The notes beneath the pieces were generated by a model. It ran no database searches and was not told where the DNA came from. It worked only from the letters and a program-made list of their open reading frames with translations. Below are positions 1-6,697 of a stretch of DNA of 6,818 nt, piece by piece. Both the position numbers and the translations under genes were made by a program. Position 1 is the first letter of the stretch; the number at the start of each line of letters is the position of its first letter. Source of the stretch: Betaproteobacteria bacterium (GTDB lineage: Bacteria > Pseudomonadota > Gammaproteobacteria > Burkholderiales > SG8-39); the NCBI GenBank assembly GCA_009693435.1, contig SHXF01000161.1, forward strand, positions 1 to 6,818, in the 5' to 3' direction.

Positions 1-363
1 ATGCATCGTCCCTGCGGCCTGTGCATGCGGCCCGGCGCCGAGCCCGTGTTTTACATCGGCGAACTGGGCCCCGGCAAGGAATTCAGCAATCGAAACTGGC
101 CGAACCTCGGCCCGCGCGTCAGCATCGTGAACCATCTGGGCCACCTGCTGGCGCGTGTGGGCGATTTCGAAGGCGAGGGCAGGCCGAGCCAGTTCATTTC
201 CCCGCACGGCATCGCCATCGACTCGCAGGGTTCGATCTATGTCGGCGAAGTTTCGCGCACCAATCTGACCAACAAGGGCGTGACCATCCCGGCGGGTACC
301 GACCCGATCTGCCTGCAGAAACTCGAAAAACTGCCCGCGCCGGGGCGAAGTATCCCGCAGTGA
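1..363 (+). CDS. NHL-repeat beta-propeller protein, C-terminal fragment (5' end outside window)
   Basis: The frame is open from the first base to TGA at 361-363, giving the last 120 residues of a longer protein. Residues about 64-84 (SQFISPHGIAIDSQGSIYVG) form a classic NHL-repeat blade: hydrophobic start, PHGIAID, a turn, then IYVGEV. The stretch VSIVNHLGHLLARVG (about 40-54) looks like the end of the preceding blade. This pattern is typical of bacterial NHL proteins resembling peptidyl-alpha-hydroxyglycine alpha-amidating lyase, in which the propeller closes near a tail such as LQKLEK. A complete NHL propeller normally needs five or six blades (roughly 300 residues), so an ATG at base 1 is very unlikely to be the true start. 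The GlcG/HbpS-family gene follows 40 nt later and could share a transcript. The substrate and the cellular location cannot be read from this fragment. Confidence 0.8.
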   Translation: MHRPCGLCMRPGAEPVFYIGELGPGKEFSNRNWPNLGPRVSIVNHLGHLLARVGDFEGEGRPSQFISPHGIAIDSQGSIYVGEVSRTNLTNKGVTIPAGTDPICLQKLEKLPAPGRSIPQ

Positions 364-388
364 CGATTCCCTTTTCACCAGCCCGATC

Positions 389-394
389 AAGGAG
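389..394 (+). promoter_or_regulatory. Ribosome binding site of the GlcG/HbpS-family gene
   Basis: AAGGAG lies 9 nt before the ATG at 404. It is a near-consensus Shine-Dalgarno sequence and fixes that start. Confidence 0.75.
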
Positions 395-403
395 CATCTA
401 CCC

Positions 404-844
404 ATGACCCGACTGACACTTGCGCTCGCCTCCATCATCGTCGACAAGGCGCTCGAGTTGGCGCGCGCACGCAACTTGAAACCGGTGGCAGTCGCAGTGC
501 TGGATGCGGGCGGTCACCTGCTGGCGATGAAGCGCGAGGAGAACGCCAGTATTCTGCGGCCACAGATTGCCGAAGCGAAAGCATGGGGATGCCTGGGCAT
601 GGGCTACGGCGGGCGCGAGTTCGTGCGCCGCAATGTCATTCGTCCGACGTTCTACGCGGCGCTCGCAGTGGCCTCCGAGGGACGGATCATGCCGGTGGCG
701 GGAGGCGTGCTGATACGCGCGGCCGACGGACTGGTCATAGGCGCCGTCGGGGTGACGGGCGACGCGGAAGACAACGACGATGCCTGCGCCGTGGCGGGAA
801 TACAGGCCGCCGGCTTGGTGCCCGACACGGGCGATCCTGCCTGA
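404..844 (+). CDS. GlcG/HbpS-family (heme-degrading domain-like) protein
   Basis: This 146-residue protein has the usual length and pattern of the GlcG/HbpS (DUF336) family. Visible signatures are VAVLDAGGHLLA (residues 30-41), an IAEAKAW helix (55-61), MPVAGGVLIR (96-105) and GAVGVTGD (113-120), followed by an acidic stretch and ACAVAGI near the C-terminus. Family members include the heme-binding HbpS of Streptomyces and GlcG, encoded in glycolate-utilisation operons. Many copies sit beside catabolic genes with no proven role. No signal peptide is obvious, because the N-terminus begins directly with a helix (LTLALASIIVDKALELARAR), so a cytoplasmic protein is likely. A good Shine-Dalgarno sequence supports the start. 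The upstream NHL-protein gene ends 40 nt earlier and may be cotranscribed. The family assignment is firm. Heme binding or any enzymatic activity is not shown by the sequence. Confidence 0.88.
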   Translation: MTRLTLALASIIVDKALELARARNLKPVAVAVLDAGGHLLAMKREENASILRPQIAEAKAWGCLGMGYGGREFVRRNVIRPTFYAALAVASEGRIMPVAGGVLIRAADGLVIGAVGVTGDAEDNDDACAVAGIQAAGLVPDTGDPA

Positions 845-857
845 GCGGGATTCCCGC
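845..857 (+). other. Small GC hairpin directly after the GlcG-family stop codon
   Basis: GCGGGATTCCCGC starts at the base after TGA (842-844). It can fold with 5-6 bp and a tiny loop. No T-run follows, so it is at best a weak or factor-assisted terminator or an mRNA 3'-end stabiliser. The rest of the gap to 1059 shows no gene that I can support. Confidence 0.3.
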
Positions 858-1059
858 GCGCGCATGGCGAAGCACGCGCACCCACGAACTTGCGTCTGCA
901 CCGGGAGCGAGACAGGCGTTGCCCCCGGCGTTCATCATTTCACTGAAGCGCAATCAGCGCCACTTGGGCAAAATGCGCAGGCGTCGCGAACACCCCCGGA
1001 GTTCGTGAGCCGCGGGCGCCGGTGATTCAATGCATCACGAGTACACGACAGGACACGAC

Positions 1060-1437
1060 ATGGCCAGCAAGACGATCCCCATCAAGCCCACCTACAAGTG
1101 CAACAAGTGCCCCGGATTCTGCTGCAACTACGAGCACATCCCGGTCCACAAGCGCGACCTGGCGCGGCTCGCCAAACATTTCGGCGTGTCGCTCGCGACG
1201 GCCGAGCAACGCTACACCAAGGTGATTGACGGCAGCCTCGGCATGCGCCACAAGAAGGATCACATCTACACCTCGACCTGCATGCTGTTCGACCAGAAAA
1301 AGCGCGCCTGCACGGCCTACGAGGGCCGGCCCGAGGTATGCCGCGGTTATCCCGACGGCCCCACCTGCGGCTACTACAACTTCCTCAAGTTTGAGCGCCG
1401 CTTGCAGGGCGATGATGAGTTCATACCGGACGCCTGA
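1060..1437 (+). CDS. YkgJ-family cysteine-cluster protein
   Basis: The product is 125 residues with eight cysteines. Four lie in an N-terminal CNKCPGFCC cluster (Cys14, 17, 21, 22) and four are spread downstream (Cys74, 84, 94, 103). The downstream cysteines sit in CMLFDQKKRACTAYEGRPEVC and the GYPDGPTC region. This CxxCxxxCC plus CxxL/F...C..Y..RP..C layout is the hallmark of the YkgJ family (also called the Fe-S/zinc cluster UPF0153 group), thought to bind a metal or Fe-S cluster; the function is unknown. I favour ATG 1060 because AGGA lies 6 nt upstream and the family core starts soon after. An in-frame ATG at 1030 would add ten residues (MHHEYTTGHD) and has only a poor GGTGA ribosome site. 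The 3' end overlaps the phosphoglycerol-transferase gene by about 20-26 nt, implying an operon and possible translational coupling. The N-terminal lysine-rich stretch shows no secretion signal. Confidence 0.87.
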   Translation: MASKTIPIKPTYKCNKCPGFCCNYEHIPVHKRDLARLAKHFGVSLATAEQRYTKVIDGSLGMRHKKDHIYTSTCMLFDQKKRACTAYEGRPEVCRGYPDGPTCGYYNFLKFERRLQGDDEFIPDA

Positions 1438-3517
1438 AGTGTCTTCGTCCTTCAGAGTGCCTTCTTCCTTCAGGGTGCCTTCTTCCTTCAGACACGCCTG
1501 GCGGCGCTATGCCCTGGCGGCGCGTCTGGGCATGGCGCTGTTGGTCATTTCGTTCGCCACGCGCTGCGCGCTGCTCATCGGCGCCGAGATCAGCGCGACC
1601 CTGCCTCAGGCGCTGGGCGCATTCGCGATGGGCGCACTCTATGACCTGATCGCCGCGGCGTTCGCGCTGGCGCCGCTGGTGGTGTGGCTGTCGCTGTTGC
1701 CGGACAGGCTGGCGGGCTGGCGGCCGCACCGCTGGCTGCTCGCATGCGGCACGGTCACGAGCCTCTTCCTGCTGCTGTTCATCGCGGTATCCGAGTGGTT
1801 TTTCTGGGCCGAGTTCGGCAGCCGCTTCAATTTCATCGCCATCGACTACCTGCTCTACGCCCAAGAGGTGCTCGGCAACACCTGGCAGAGCTACCCGGTG
1901 GGCAAGATCGTGCTCTGCCTCGCGGCGCTGTCGCTCGCCGCGGCATGGATCTGGTGGCGCGGCCCGCTGGGTGCGCCCGTCGCACCGATCGGCTGGCGCG
2001 CCCGCCTGGCCGGCGTGGTCCTCGCGACCCTCCTGCCGGTGGCGCTGTACTTCAACGTGTCCTCCACCGACAAGGAGCATTTCGCTTCCGGCTCGCTGAA
2101 CGAACTCGCCGGCAACGGCCTCTACGAGTTCGCCGCGGCGGCGCGCAGCAACGAAATAGACTACATGCGCCTGTATTCCTCGCTGCCCGATGCGGATGCG
2201 TTCGGTTACGTGCGCCGGCAGATTTCGCTCTCCTCGGACGGCTGGATTTCCGACGATGTTGAAGACCGCGTGCATCTGATTCGCGGTTCGTTCGAGGAGA
2301 AGCGCCTCAACGTGGTGCTGATCAGCATCGAGAGCCTGGGCGCGGACTACGTCGGCGCCTGGGGCGACACGCGCGGACTCACGCCGCGCATGGACGCGCT
2401 GGCGAAGGAAAGCCTGGTGTTCCGCCAGGTGTATTCCTCCGGCAATCGCACGGTGCGCGGGCTGGAAGCCCTGTCCCTCGCGCTGCCGCCCACGCCGGGT
2501 CAGTCCATCGTGAAGCGCCCGAACAACACGCGTTTGTTCAGCCTGGGGCACGTGTTCGGCAACAAGGGCTACGAATCGCTGTACCTCTACGGCGGCTATG
2601 GCTACTTCGACAACATGAACGATTTCTTTTCCGCGAACGATTACCGGGTGGTGGACCGCAGCGCGATCCCGAAAGAGAAGATTCGCCACGAAAACATCTG
2701 GGGCGTGTGCGACGAAGACCTGTTCGACCTGGCGATAGGAGAGATCGGCGCATCGCTTGCCGCGGGTGGCGGCAAGCGACGCGTGTTCGCGCACATCATG
2801 ACCACCAGCAATCACCGGCCGTACACCTATCCGTCGGGGCGCATCGACATCCCGTCGGGATCCGACCGCACCGGCGCGGTGAAGTACAGCGACTATGCCG
2901 TCGGCCATTTCATGGACGCGGCGAGGAAGCAGCCCTGGTTCGACGACACGCTGTTCGTCATCACCGCCGATCACGGCGCCAATGCGCGCGGCACCAGCGA
3001 GATTCCTGCCGACAAATATCTCATTCCGCTGATGTTCCACTCCCCCCGCCACATCAAGGCCGGCGAAGTGGACCGCCTGATGTCGCAAATCGACATTGCG
3101 CCCACCGTGCTCGGGCGCCTGGGGATGACTTATCGCAGCAAGTTCTTCGGCGAGGATATCTTTCGCGTGCCCCCCGGGCAGGAGCGCGCGTTCGTCGCCA
3201 ATCACCAGGCAATGGGTTATCTGCGCGACGGGCGCATGGTGACCCTGCTGCCGCGCCAGCAGGTGAACGTCGTGCGCACGCCTCTGGCGGGGCCGGTGCG
3301 CTCGCAGCCGCCGCTGACCGATGCGGCAATCGTGCGCGAAGCCATCTCGTGGTATCAGTCCGCCTCGCTCGCCTTCCGCCGCGGCCGTTACCGGGAGGAG
3401 GCGCAGGATGCGGCCGCAACGCCAACCAAAGACCCGGGAAACGCGAAAGAGCAGAGAGGCCTGAGCGCCTTGCCGCGGCAATCGTCCCCCGCCCCGGGCG
3501 CAGCCGCTCCCCTGTAG
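1415..3517 (+). CDS. LTA synthase/OpgB-type membrane phosphoglycerol transferase (sulfatase fold)
   Basis: About 700 residues, the usual size for the LtaS/OpgB (MdoB) family. The order is: a cytoplasmic N-terminus with an SSFRVP repeat (residues 11-26); a basic HAWRRYALAAR segment; five predicted transmembrane helices (about 38-57, 72-95, 107-128, 164-181, 197-214); a linker; then an extracytoplasmic alkaline-phosphatase-superfamily domain (about 297-610). Residues matching the S. aureus LtaS metal/catalytic set are Glu306 in LISIESLGADY, the probable nucleophile Thr346 in SSGNRTVRGLEA, His467 in TTSNHRPY, and Asp519-His520 in ITADHG. The active site therefore looks intact. In Gram-negatives such enzymes transfer phosphoglycerol from phosphatidylglycerol to periplasmic glucans or other glycans; the acceptor here is unknown. 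The last 45 or so residues are low-complexity and probably disordered. Start choice: ATGATG at 1412-1417 overlaps the end of the ykgJ-like gene, and AGGG (1406-1409) lies 5 nt before 1415. The neighbouring ATG 1412 or GTG 1439, 1457 or 1475 are alternatives. The frame stays open upstream to 1226, but that part is shadow sequence. Confidence 0.88.
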   Translation: MSSYRTPEVSSSFRVPSSFRVPSSFRHAWRRYALAARLGMALLVISFATRCALLIGAEISATLPQALGAFAMGALYDLIAAAFALAPLVVWLSLLPDRLAGWRPHRWLLACGTVTSLFLLLFIAVSEWFFWAEFGSRFNFIAIDYLLYAQEVLGNTWQSYPVGKIVLCLAALSLAAAWIWWRGPLGAPVAPIGWRARLAGVVLATLLPVALYFNVSSTDKEHFASGSLNELAGNGLYEFAAAARSNEIDYMRLYSSLPDADAFGYVRRQISLSSDGWISDDVEDRVHLIRGSFEEKRLNVVLISIESLGADYVGAWGDTRGLTPRMDALAKESLVFRQVYSSGNRTVRGLEALSLALPPTPGQSIVKRPNNTRLFSLGHVFGNKGYESLYLYGGYGYFDNMNDFFSANDYRVVDRSAIPKEKIRHENIWGVCDEDLFDLAIGEIGASLAAGGGKRRVFAHIMTTSNHRPYTYPSGRIDIPSGSDRTGAVKYSDYAVGHFMDAARKQPWFDDTLFVITADHGANARGTSEIPADKYLIPLMFHSPRHIKAGEVDRLMSQIDIAPTVLGRLGMTYRSKFFGEDIFRVPPGQERAFVANHQAMGYLRDGRMVTLLPRQQVNVVRTPLAGPVRSQPPLTDAAIVREAISWYQSASLAFRRGRYREEAQDAAATPTKDPGNAKEQRGLSALPRQSSPAPGAAAPL
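1445..1491 (+). repeat. 18-bp in-frame tandem repeat encoding SSFRVP
   Basis: Two full copies (1445-1462 with two mismatches, 1463-1480) and a partial third (1481-1491) of TCTTCCTTCAGGGTGCCT lie head to tail. They encode SSFRVP-SSFRVP-SSFR at residues 11-26 of the phosphoglycerol transferase, ahead of its first membrane helix. Because the unit is a multiple of three, copy-number change would keep the reading frame. Confidence 0.85.
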
Positions 3518-3575
3518 CAACTGTTCTGGGGCAGAATAGCGCGTTGCGGGTCTGACTGGCCCGCGAACGGCCTTG

Positions 3576-3605
3576 CTTCGCGCCAGCCCGCCGGCTTTCG
3601 CGAAG
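3576..3605 (+). other. Strong hairpin between the transferase and kinase genes
   Basis: Outer arms CTTCGCG (3576-3582) and CGCGAAG (3599-3605) are perfectly complementary. After a symmetric 2x2 mismatch (CC opposite TT), an inner stem AGCC/GGCT (3585-3588, 3593-3596) closes a 4-nt CGCC loop. That gives 11 base pairs in total. No T-run follows, so an intrinsic terminator is not clear. It lies 58 nt after the transferase stop and 64 nt before the kinase start, so it could terminate or process the upstream transcript or lie in the kinase leader. Confidence 0.5.
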
Positions 3606-3669
3606 ACGGGCTCCGGCAATCTGCAAAACAGACACAGACAGGAAAATCAGGCGGCAAGAGAAAGCAGGC

Positions 3670-4965
<1,296 letters not shown>

Positions 4966-4966
4966 A

Positions 4967-5002
4967 TGCGCCGCGCCGAAGCGCAATCCGGGATGCGGCG
5001 CA
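4967..5002 (+). terminator. Possible terminator hairpin after the kinase gene
   Basis: TGCGCCGC (4967-4974) and GCGGCGCA (4995-5002) form a perfect 8-bp GC-rich stem with a 20-nt loop, starting one base after the kinase stop codon TAG (4963-4965). There is no immediate T-run (the nearest is TTTT at about 5019-5022). It may be a factor-dependent end or simply a GC-rich palindrome. Confidence 0.3.
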
Positions 5003-5105
5003 ATCGGATATTTCGACACTTTTATGCGGAAAGATGCCCGAAATACGCTAATCTACGGCATAGTCTATTATCCTATTTAGAATAATTACCGGACGACATC
5101 CCGCC
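5003..5105 (+). promoter_or_regulatory. AT-rich leader, probable promoter region of the lipoprotein gene
   Basis: This is the most AT-rich stretch in the window, especially 5061-5089 (TAGTCTATTATCCTATTTAG onward). Candidate -10 hexamers are TATTAT (5066-5071) and TAGAAT (5078-5083). Neither has a convincing -35 box at 16-18 nt, so the exact promoter is not assigned. The sharp change of composition next to a gene start is the main evidence. Confidence 0.4.
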
Positions 5106-5429
5106 ATGGCCATGGTGCTGCGAACCGCTTGCCTGCTGCTCGTCCTGGCCGCGTTACCCGCCTGCGGCACCCTGGAAGGCTACAAGTTCATCCAGGAATC
5201 CGATTTCGCCGCCCTGGCGCCGGGCCGGACCACGCGGACCGACGTGCAGAAGCTGCTCGGCCGCCCCTTCAACACCACCGGCGCCGGCAGCCAGGACGAA
5301 GTCTGGGAATACCACTACGCCGCGAACACCGAATCGATGTTGCTGTGGGTGTTCTTCGACGCCGGCGGCACCATCAAGAAGGTTCAGTCCGTGCTGCCAC
5401 GGCTGTACCAGCCGGATTCGCGCGACTGA
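5106..5429 (+). CDS. Small BamE-like (SmpA/OmlA-family) lipoprotein
   Basis: 107 residues. A short signal peptide with Arg6 and a leucine-rich core (ACLLLVLAALPAC) ends in lipobox LPAC, so the mature protein would begin at lipidated Cys20. Gly21 at +2 is not the Asp that retains lipoproteins in the inner membrane, so outer-membrane anchoring is likely. The mature part follows the SmpA/OmlA (BamE-like) pattern: a DFAALAPGRTTRTDVQKLLGRP helix-turn (about 38-60) then DEVWEYHY and strands ending in FFDAGGTIKKVQSV. BamE is an accessory part of the outer-membrane beta-barrel assembly complex. However, many paralogues share this fold without being BamE, and the solitary context here does not show that this is the housekeeping copy. 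ATG 5106 is used; ATG 5112 is also possible, and neither has a strong ribosome site. A repeat array begins almost at its stop codon. Confidence 0.85.
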   Translation: MAMVLRTACLLLVLAALPACGTLEGYKFIQESDFAALAPGRTTRTDVQKLLGRPFNTTGAGSQDEVWEYHYAANTESMLLWVFFDAGGTIKKVQSVLPRLYQPDSRD

Positions 5430-5431
5430 GA

Positions 5432-5453
5432 CCGCGGGTACGAGGGCGAACGA
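5432..5453 (+). repeat. Degenerate remnant of a repeat-unit end
   Basis: The bases right after the lipoprotein stop (CCGCGGGTACGAGGGCG) resemble the end of the downstream array units (CCGCGCCCTACGAGGGTG) with a few changes. They suggest that the array once reached, or invaded up to, the coding boundary. Confidence 0.4.
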
Positions 5454-5564
5454 TCGGGTGCACTTCAAACTGATGCGCCGTCAGCTACCGTCCTGTACCA
5501 GGACAAGAGACTGCCCGCCGAGCATTGGCCATCATTACCGCACAGCGCAGCCGTAGGGCGCAGC

Positions 5565-5637
5565 GTAGGGCGCAGCTTCAGCGCGCCAAATATCGGTAGT
5601 TTCCCCGCGACCATGGCGCGATGAATCCGCGCCCTAC
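5565..5637 (+). repeat. Long hairpin of array unit 1
   Basis: The 23-nt arms at 5565-5587 and 5615-5637 pair except at three positions (A opposite C at arm position 10, plus the two mismatches shared by all units at arm positions 12 and 17). The loop is 27 nt. The left arm follows a 12-bp duplication of its own first half. Confidence 0.75.
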
Positions 5638-5759
5638 AAGGGTGGTCCTCGGGTGCGCATCAAACTGATGCGCCGTCAGCTACCGTCCTGTACCAGGACG
5701 AGAGACTGCCCGCCGAGCAGTGGCAATCATTACCGCACAGCGCAGCCGTAGGGCACAGC

Positions 5760-5831
5760 GTAGGGCGCAGCTTCAGCGCGCCGTATTCCAGTGTTTCCCC
5801 GCGACCATGGCGCGATGAATCCGCGCCCTAC
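5760..5831 (+). repeat. Long hairpin of array unit 2
   Basis: Arms at 5760-5782 and 5809-5831 have the same pairing as unit 1. The loop is 26 nt, one base shorter, and its first part (GTATTCCAGTGT) is unlike the other units. Confidence 0.75.
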
Positions 5832-5941
5832 GAGGGTGGTGCTCGGGTGCGCTTCAAACTGATGTGTCGTCGGCTACCGTATTGAACCAGGACGAGAGAC
5901 TGCCCGCCGAGCAGTGGCAATCATTACCGCACAGCGCAGCC

Positions 5942-6014
5942 GTAGGGCGCGGCTTCAGCGCGCCGAATACCGGTGGCTTCCCCGCGACCATGGCGCGATG
6001 AATCCGCGCCCTAC
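5942..6014 (+). repeat. Long hairpin of array unit 3
   Basis: Arms at 5942-5964 and 5992-6014 pair at 21 of 23 positions, the best match in the array. The left arm starts GTAGGGCGCGG and the right arm ends CCGCGCCCTAC. The loop is 27 nt. Confidence 0.8.
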
Positions 6015-6124
6015 GAGGGTGGTGCTCGGGTGCGCTTCAAACTGATGTGCCGTCGGCTACCGTATTGAACCAGGACGAGAGACTGGCCGCCGAGCAGTGG
6101 CAATCATTACTGCACAGCGCGGCC

Positions 6125-6197
6125 GTAGGGCGCGGCTTCAGCGCGCCGAATACCGGCAGTTTCCCCGCGACCATGGCGCGATGAATCCGTGCCCTAC
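6125..6197 (+). repeat. Long hairpin of array unit 4
   Basis: Arms at 6125-6147 and 6175-6197. The right arm reads CCGTGCCCTAC, so one G-C pair becomes a G-U wobble in RNA and pairing is otherwise as in unit 3. The loop is 27 nt. Confidence 0.78.
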
Positions 6198-6327
6198 AAG
6201 GGTGGTGCTCGGGTGCGCATCAAACGGATGTGCCGTCGGCTACCGTATTGAGCCCGGACGAGAGGGTAGTCATGACGCAAACAGTGAACTTTCCGCATTA
6301 GTTTGAACCGCTCCCAGCCCGCTCAGC

Positions 6328-6377
6328 GTCCAAAGCAATGAGACTACATCGTGCTAGCATGTAGTCTCACTTTGGAC
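6328..6377 (+). promoter_or_regulatory. Nested inverted repeat upstream of the antitoxin, probable autoregulatory operator
   Basis: The inner arms TGAGACTACAT (6339-6349) and ATGTAGTCTCA (6359-6369) are perfect over 11 bp around a 9-nt spacer. Outer arms GTCCAAAG (6328-6335) and CTTTGGAC (6370-6377) add 8 more pairs, with only three unpaired bases (CAA) on the left. It ends 23 nt before the antitoxin ATG. Phd/YefM antitoxins typically bind palindromes in this position to repress their own operon, so an operator is the leading reading. A leader-RNA hairpin or attenuator is the alternative. Confidence 0.65.
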
Positions 6378-6386
6378 AACGACTGC

Positions 6387-6394
6387 GGAGGGGG
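6387..6394 (+). promoter_or_regulatory. Strong ribosome binding site of the antitoxin gene
   Basis: GGAGGGGG lies 6 nt before the ATG at 6401. It is stronger than the ribosome sites of most genes in this window, as expected for an antitoxin that must be made in excess. Confidence 0.7.
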
Positions 6395-6400
6395 ACTTTC

Positions 6401-6697
6401 ATGCGCCAGGCGGCCCACGTAAGCATCCGCGAACTCAAGAGCCGGCTGAGCCACTACCTGCGCCTGACCAAAGCCGGGGAGTCGGTGGTGATTACCGACC
6501 GGGGGATTCCGATCGGGCGCATCGTTCCCATCGGCAGGCACCTGGGCGAGCGCCTGGCGGCAATGCTACAGGCCGGCCAGGCGGAGTGGAGTGGGCTCAA
6601 GCTTGCAGCCAGGGCGCCGGTGGCAAGGATCGCCAAAGCGGCGACGCTGCGCGGCAGGCGCACTGTTGCGCAACTGCTGGTGGATGATCGCGGATGA
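6401..6697 (+). CDS. Type II antitoxin, Phd/YefM family
   Basis: 98 residues with the Phd/YefM N-terminal DNA-binding fold: SIRELKSRLSHYLRLTKAGESVVITDRGIPIGRIVPI (about 8-44). This contains the conserved ELKS..S.yl...k.GE.v.iTdrG.PiGrivP pattern. The C-terminal half (about 48-98), basic with an alanine-rich middle, should be the flexible toxin-neutralising segment, ending VAQLLVDDRG. The start is supported by a strong Shine-Dalgarno sequence. The stop TGA at 6695-6697 overlaps the toxin ATG at 6694, a typical coupled toxin-antitoxin junction. Autorepression through the upstream nested palindrome is likely. The identity of the family is clear; the chromosomal or mobile origin of the module is not. 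Confidence 0.9.
   Translation: MRQAAHVSIRELKSRLSHYLRLTKAGESVVITDRGIPIGRIVPIGRHLGERLAAMLQAGQAEWSGLKLAARAPVARIAKAATLRGRRTVAQLLVDDRG

Larger units (their letters stand above)
5454..6264 (+). repeat. Tandem array of 183-195 bp units, four complete plus one partial
   Basis: Unit starts (TCGGGTGC) are at 5454, 5649, 5843, 6026 and 6209, giving lengths 195, 194, 183, 183 and a 56-bp partial copy that ends abruptly at 6264. Units 3 and 4 differ at 9 of 183 positions by my count; units 1 and 2 are a second subtype. The 12-bp length difference is an internal duplication of GTAGGGCGCAGC (first copy just before 5565 in unit 1 and before 5760 in unit 2, where it reads GTAGGGCACAGC). Each complete unit has about 100 bp of conserved leader, then a long inverted repeat, then a TACRAGGGTGGT tail. 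No long frame runs through all copies, so the array appears non-coding. The array fills the space between the lipoprotein gene and the toxin-antitoxin operon. Confidence 0.95.

Noticed and set aside
583..1008. 141-residue + strand frame and other frames in the 845-1029 gap
   Set aside because: It overlaps the GlcG-family gene in another frame and is Arg-rich with no domain. I see no supportable gene in the gap.
1030..1059. Upstream start (ATG 1030) for the YkgJ-like gene
   Set aside because: The extra ten residues lie before the family core and the ribosome site is poor. ATG 1060 has AGGA at good spacing. It remains possible.
3525..3560. Sigma-70 promoter for the kinase around AGAATAGCG
   Set aside because: The AGAATA hexamer lacks a plausible -35 partner at 16-18 nt, so no promoter is called.
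1421..3619. 732-residue open frame on the - strand
   Set aside because: It lies opposite the phosphoglycerol transferase, whose catalytic motifs and membrane helices are clear. The reverse product is Arg/Gly/Ala/His-rich low-complexity sequence, typical of a GC-rich shadow frame.
5454..6264. CRISPR array
   Set aside because: The repeated units are 183-195 bp, near-identical throughout, with no unique spacers of 25-40 bp and no cas genes nearby.
6097..6306. 69-residue + strand open frame in the repeat array
   Set aside because: It spans the unit 4/5 boundary and ends outside the array. The same frame is not kept open in the other units and has no recognisable protein features or ribosome site.
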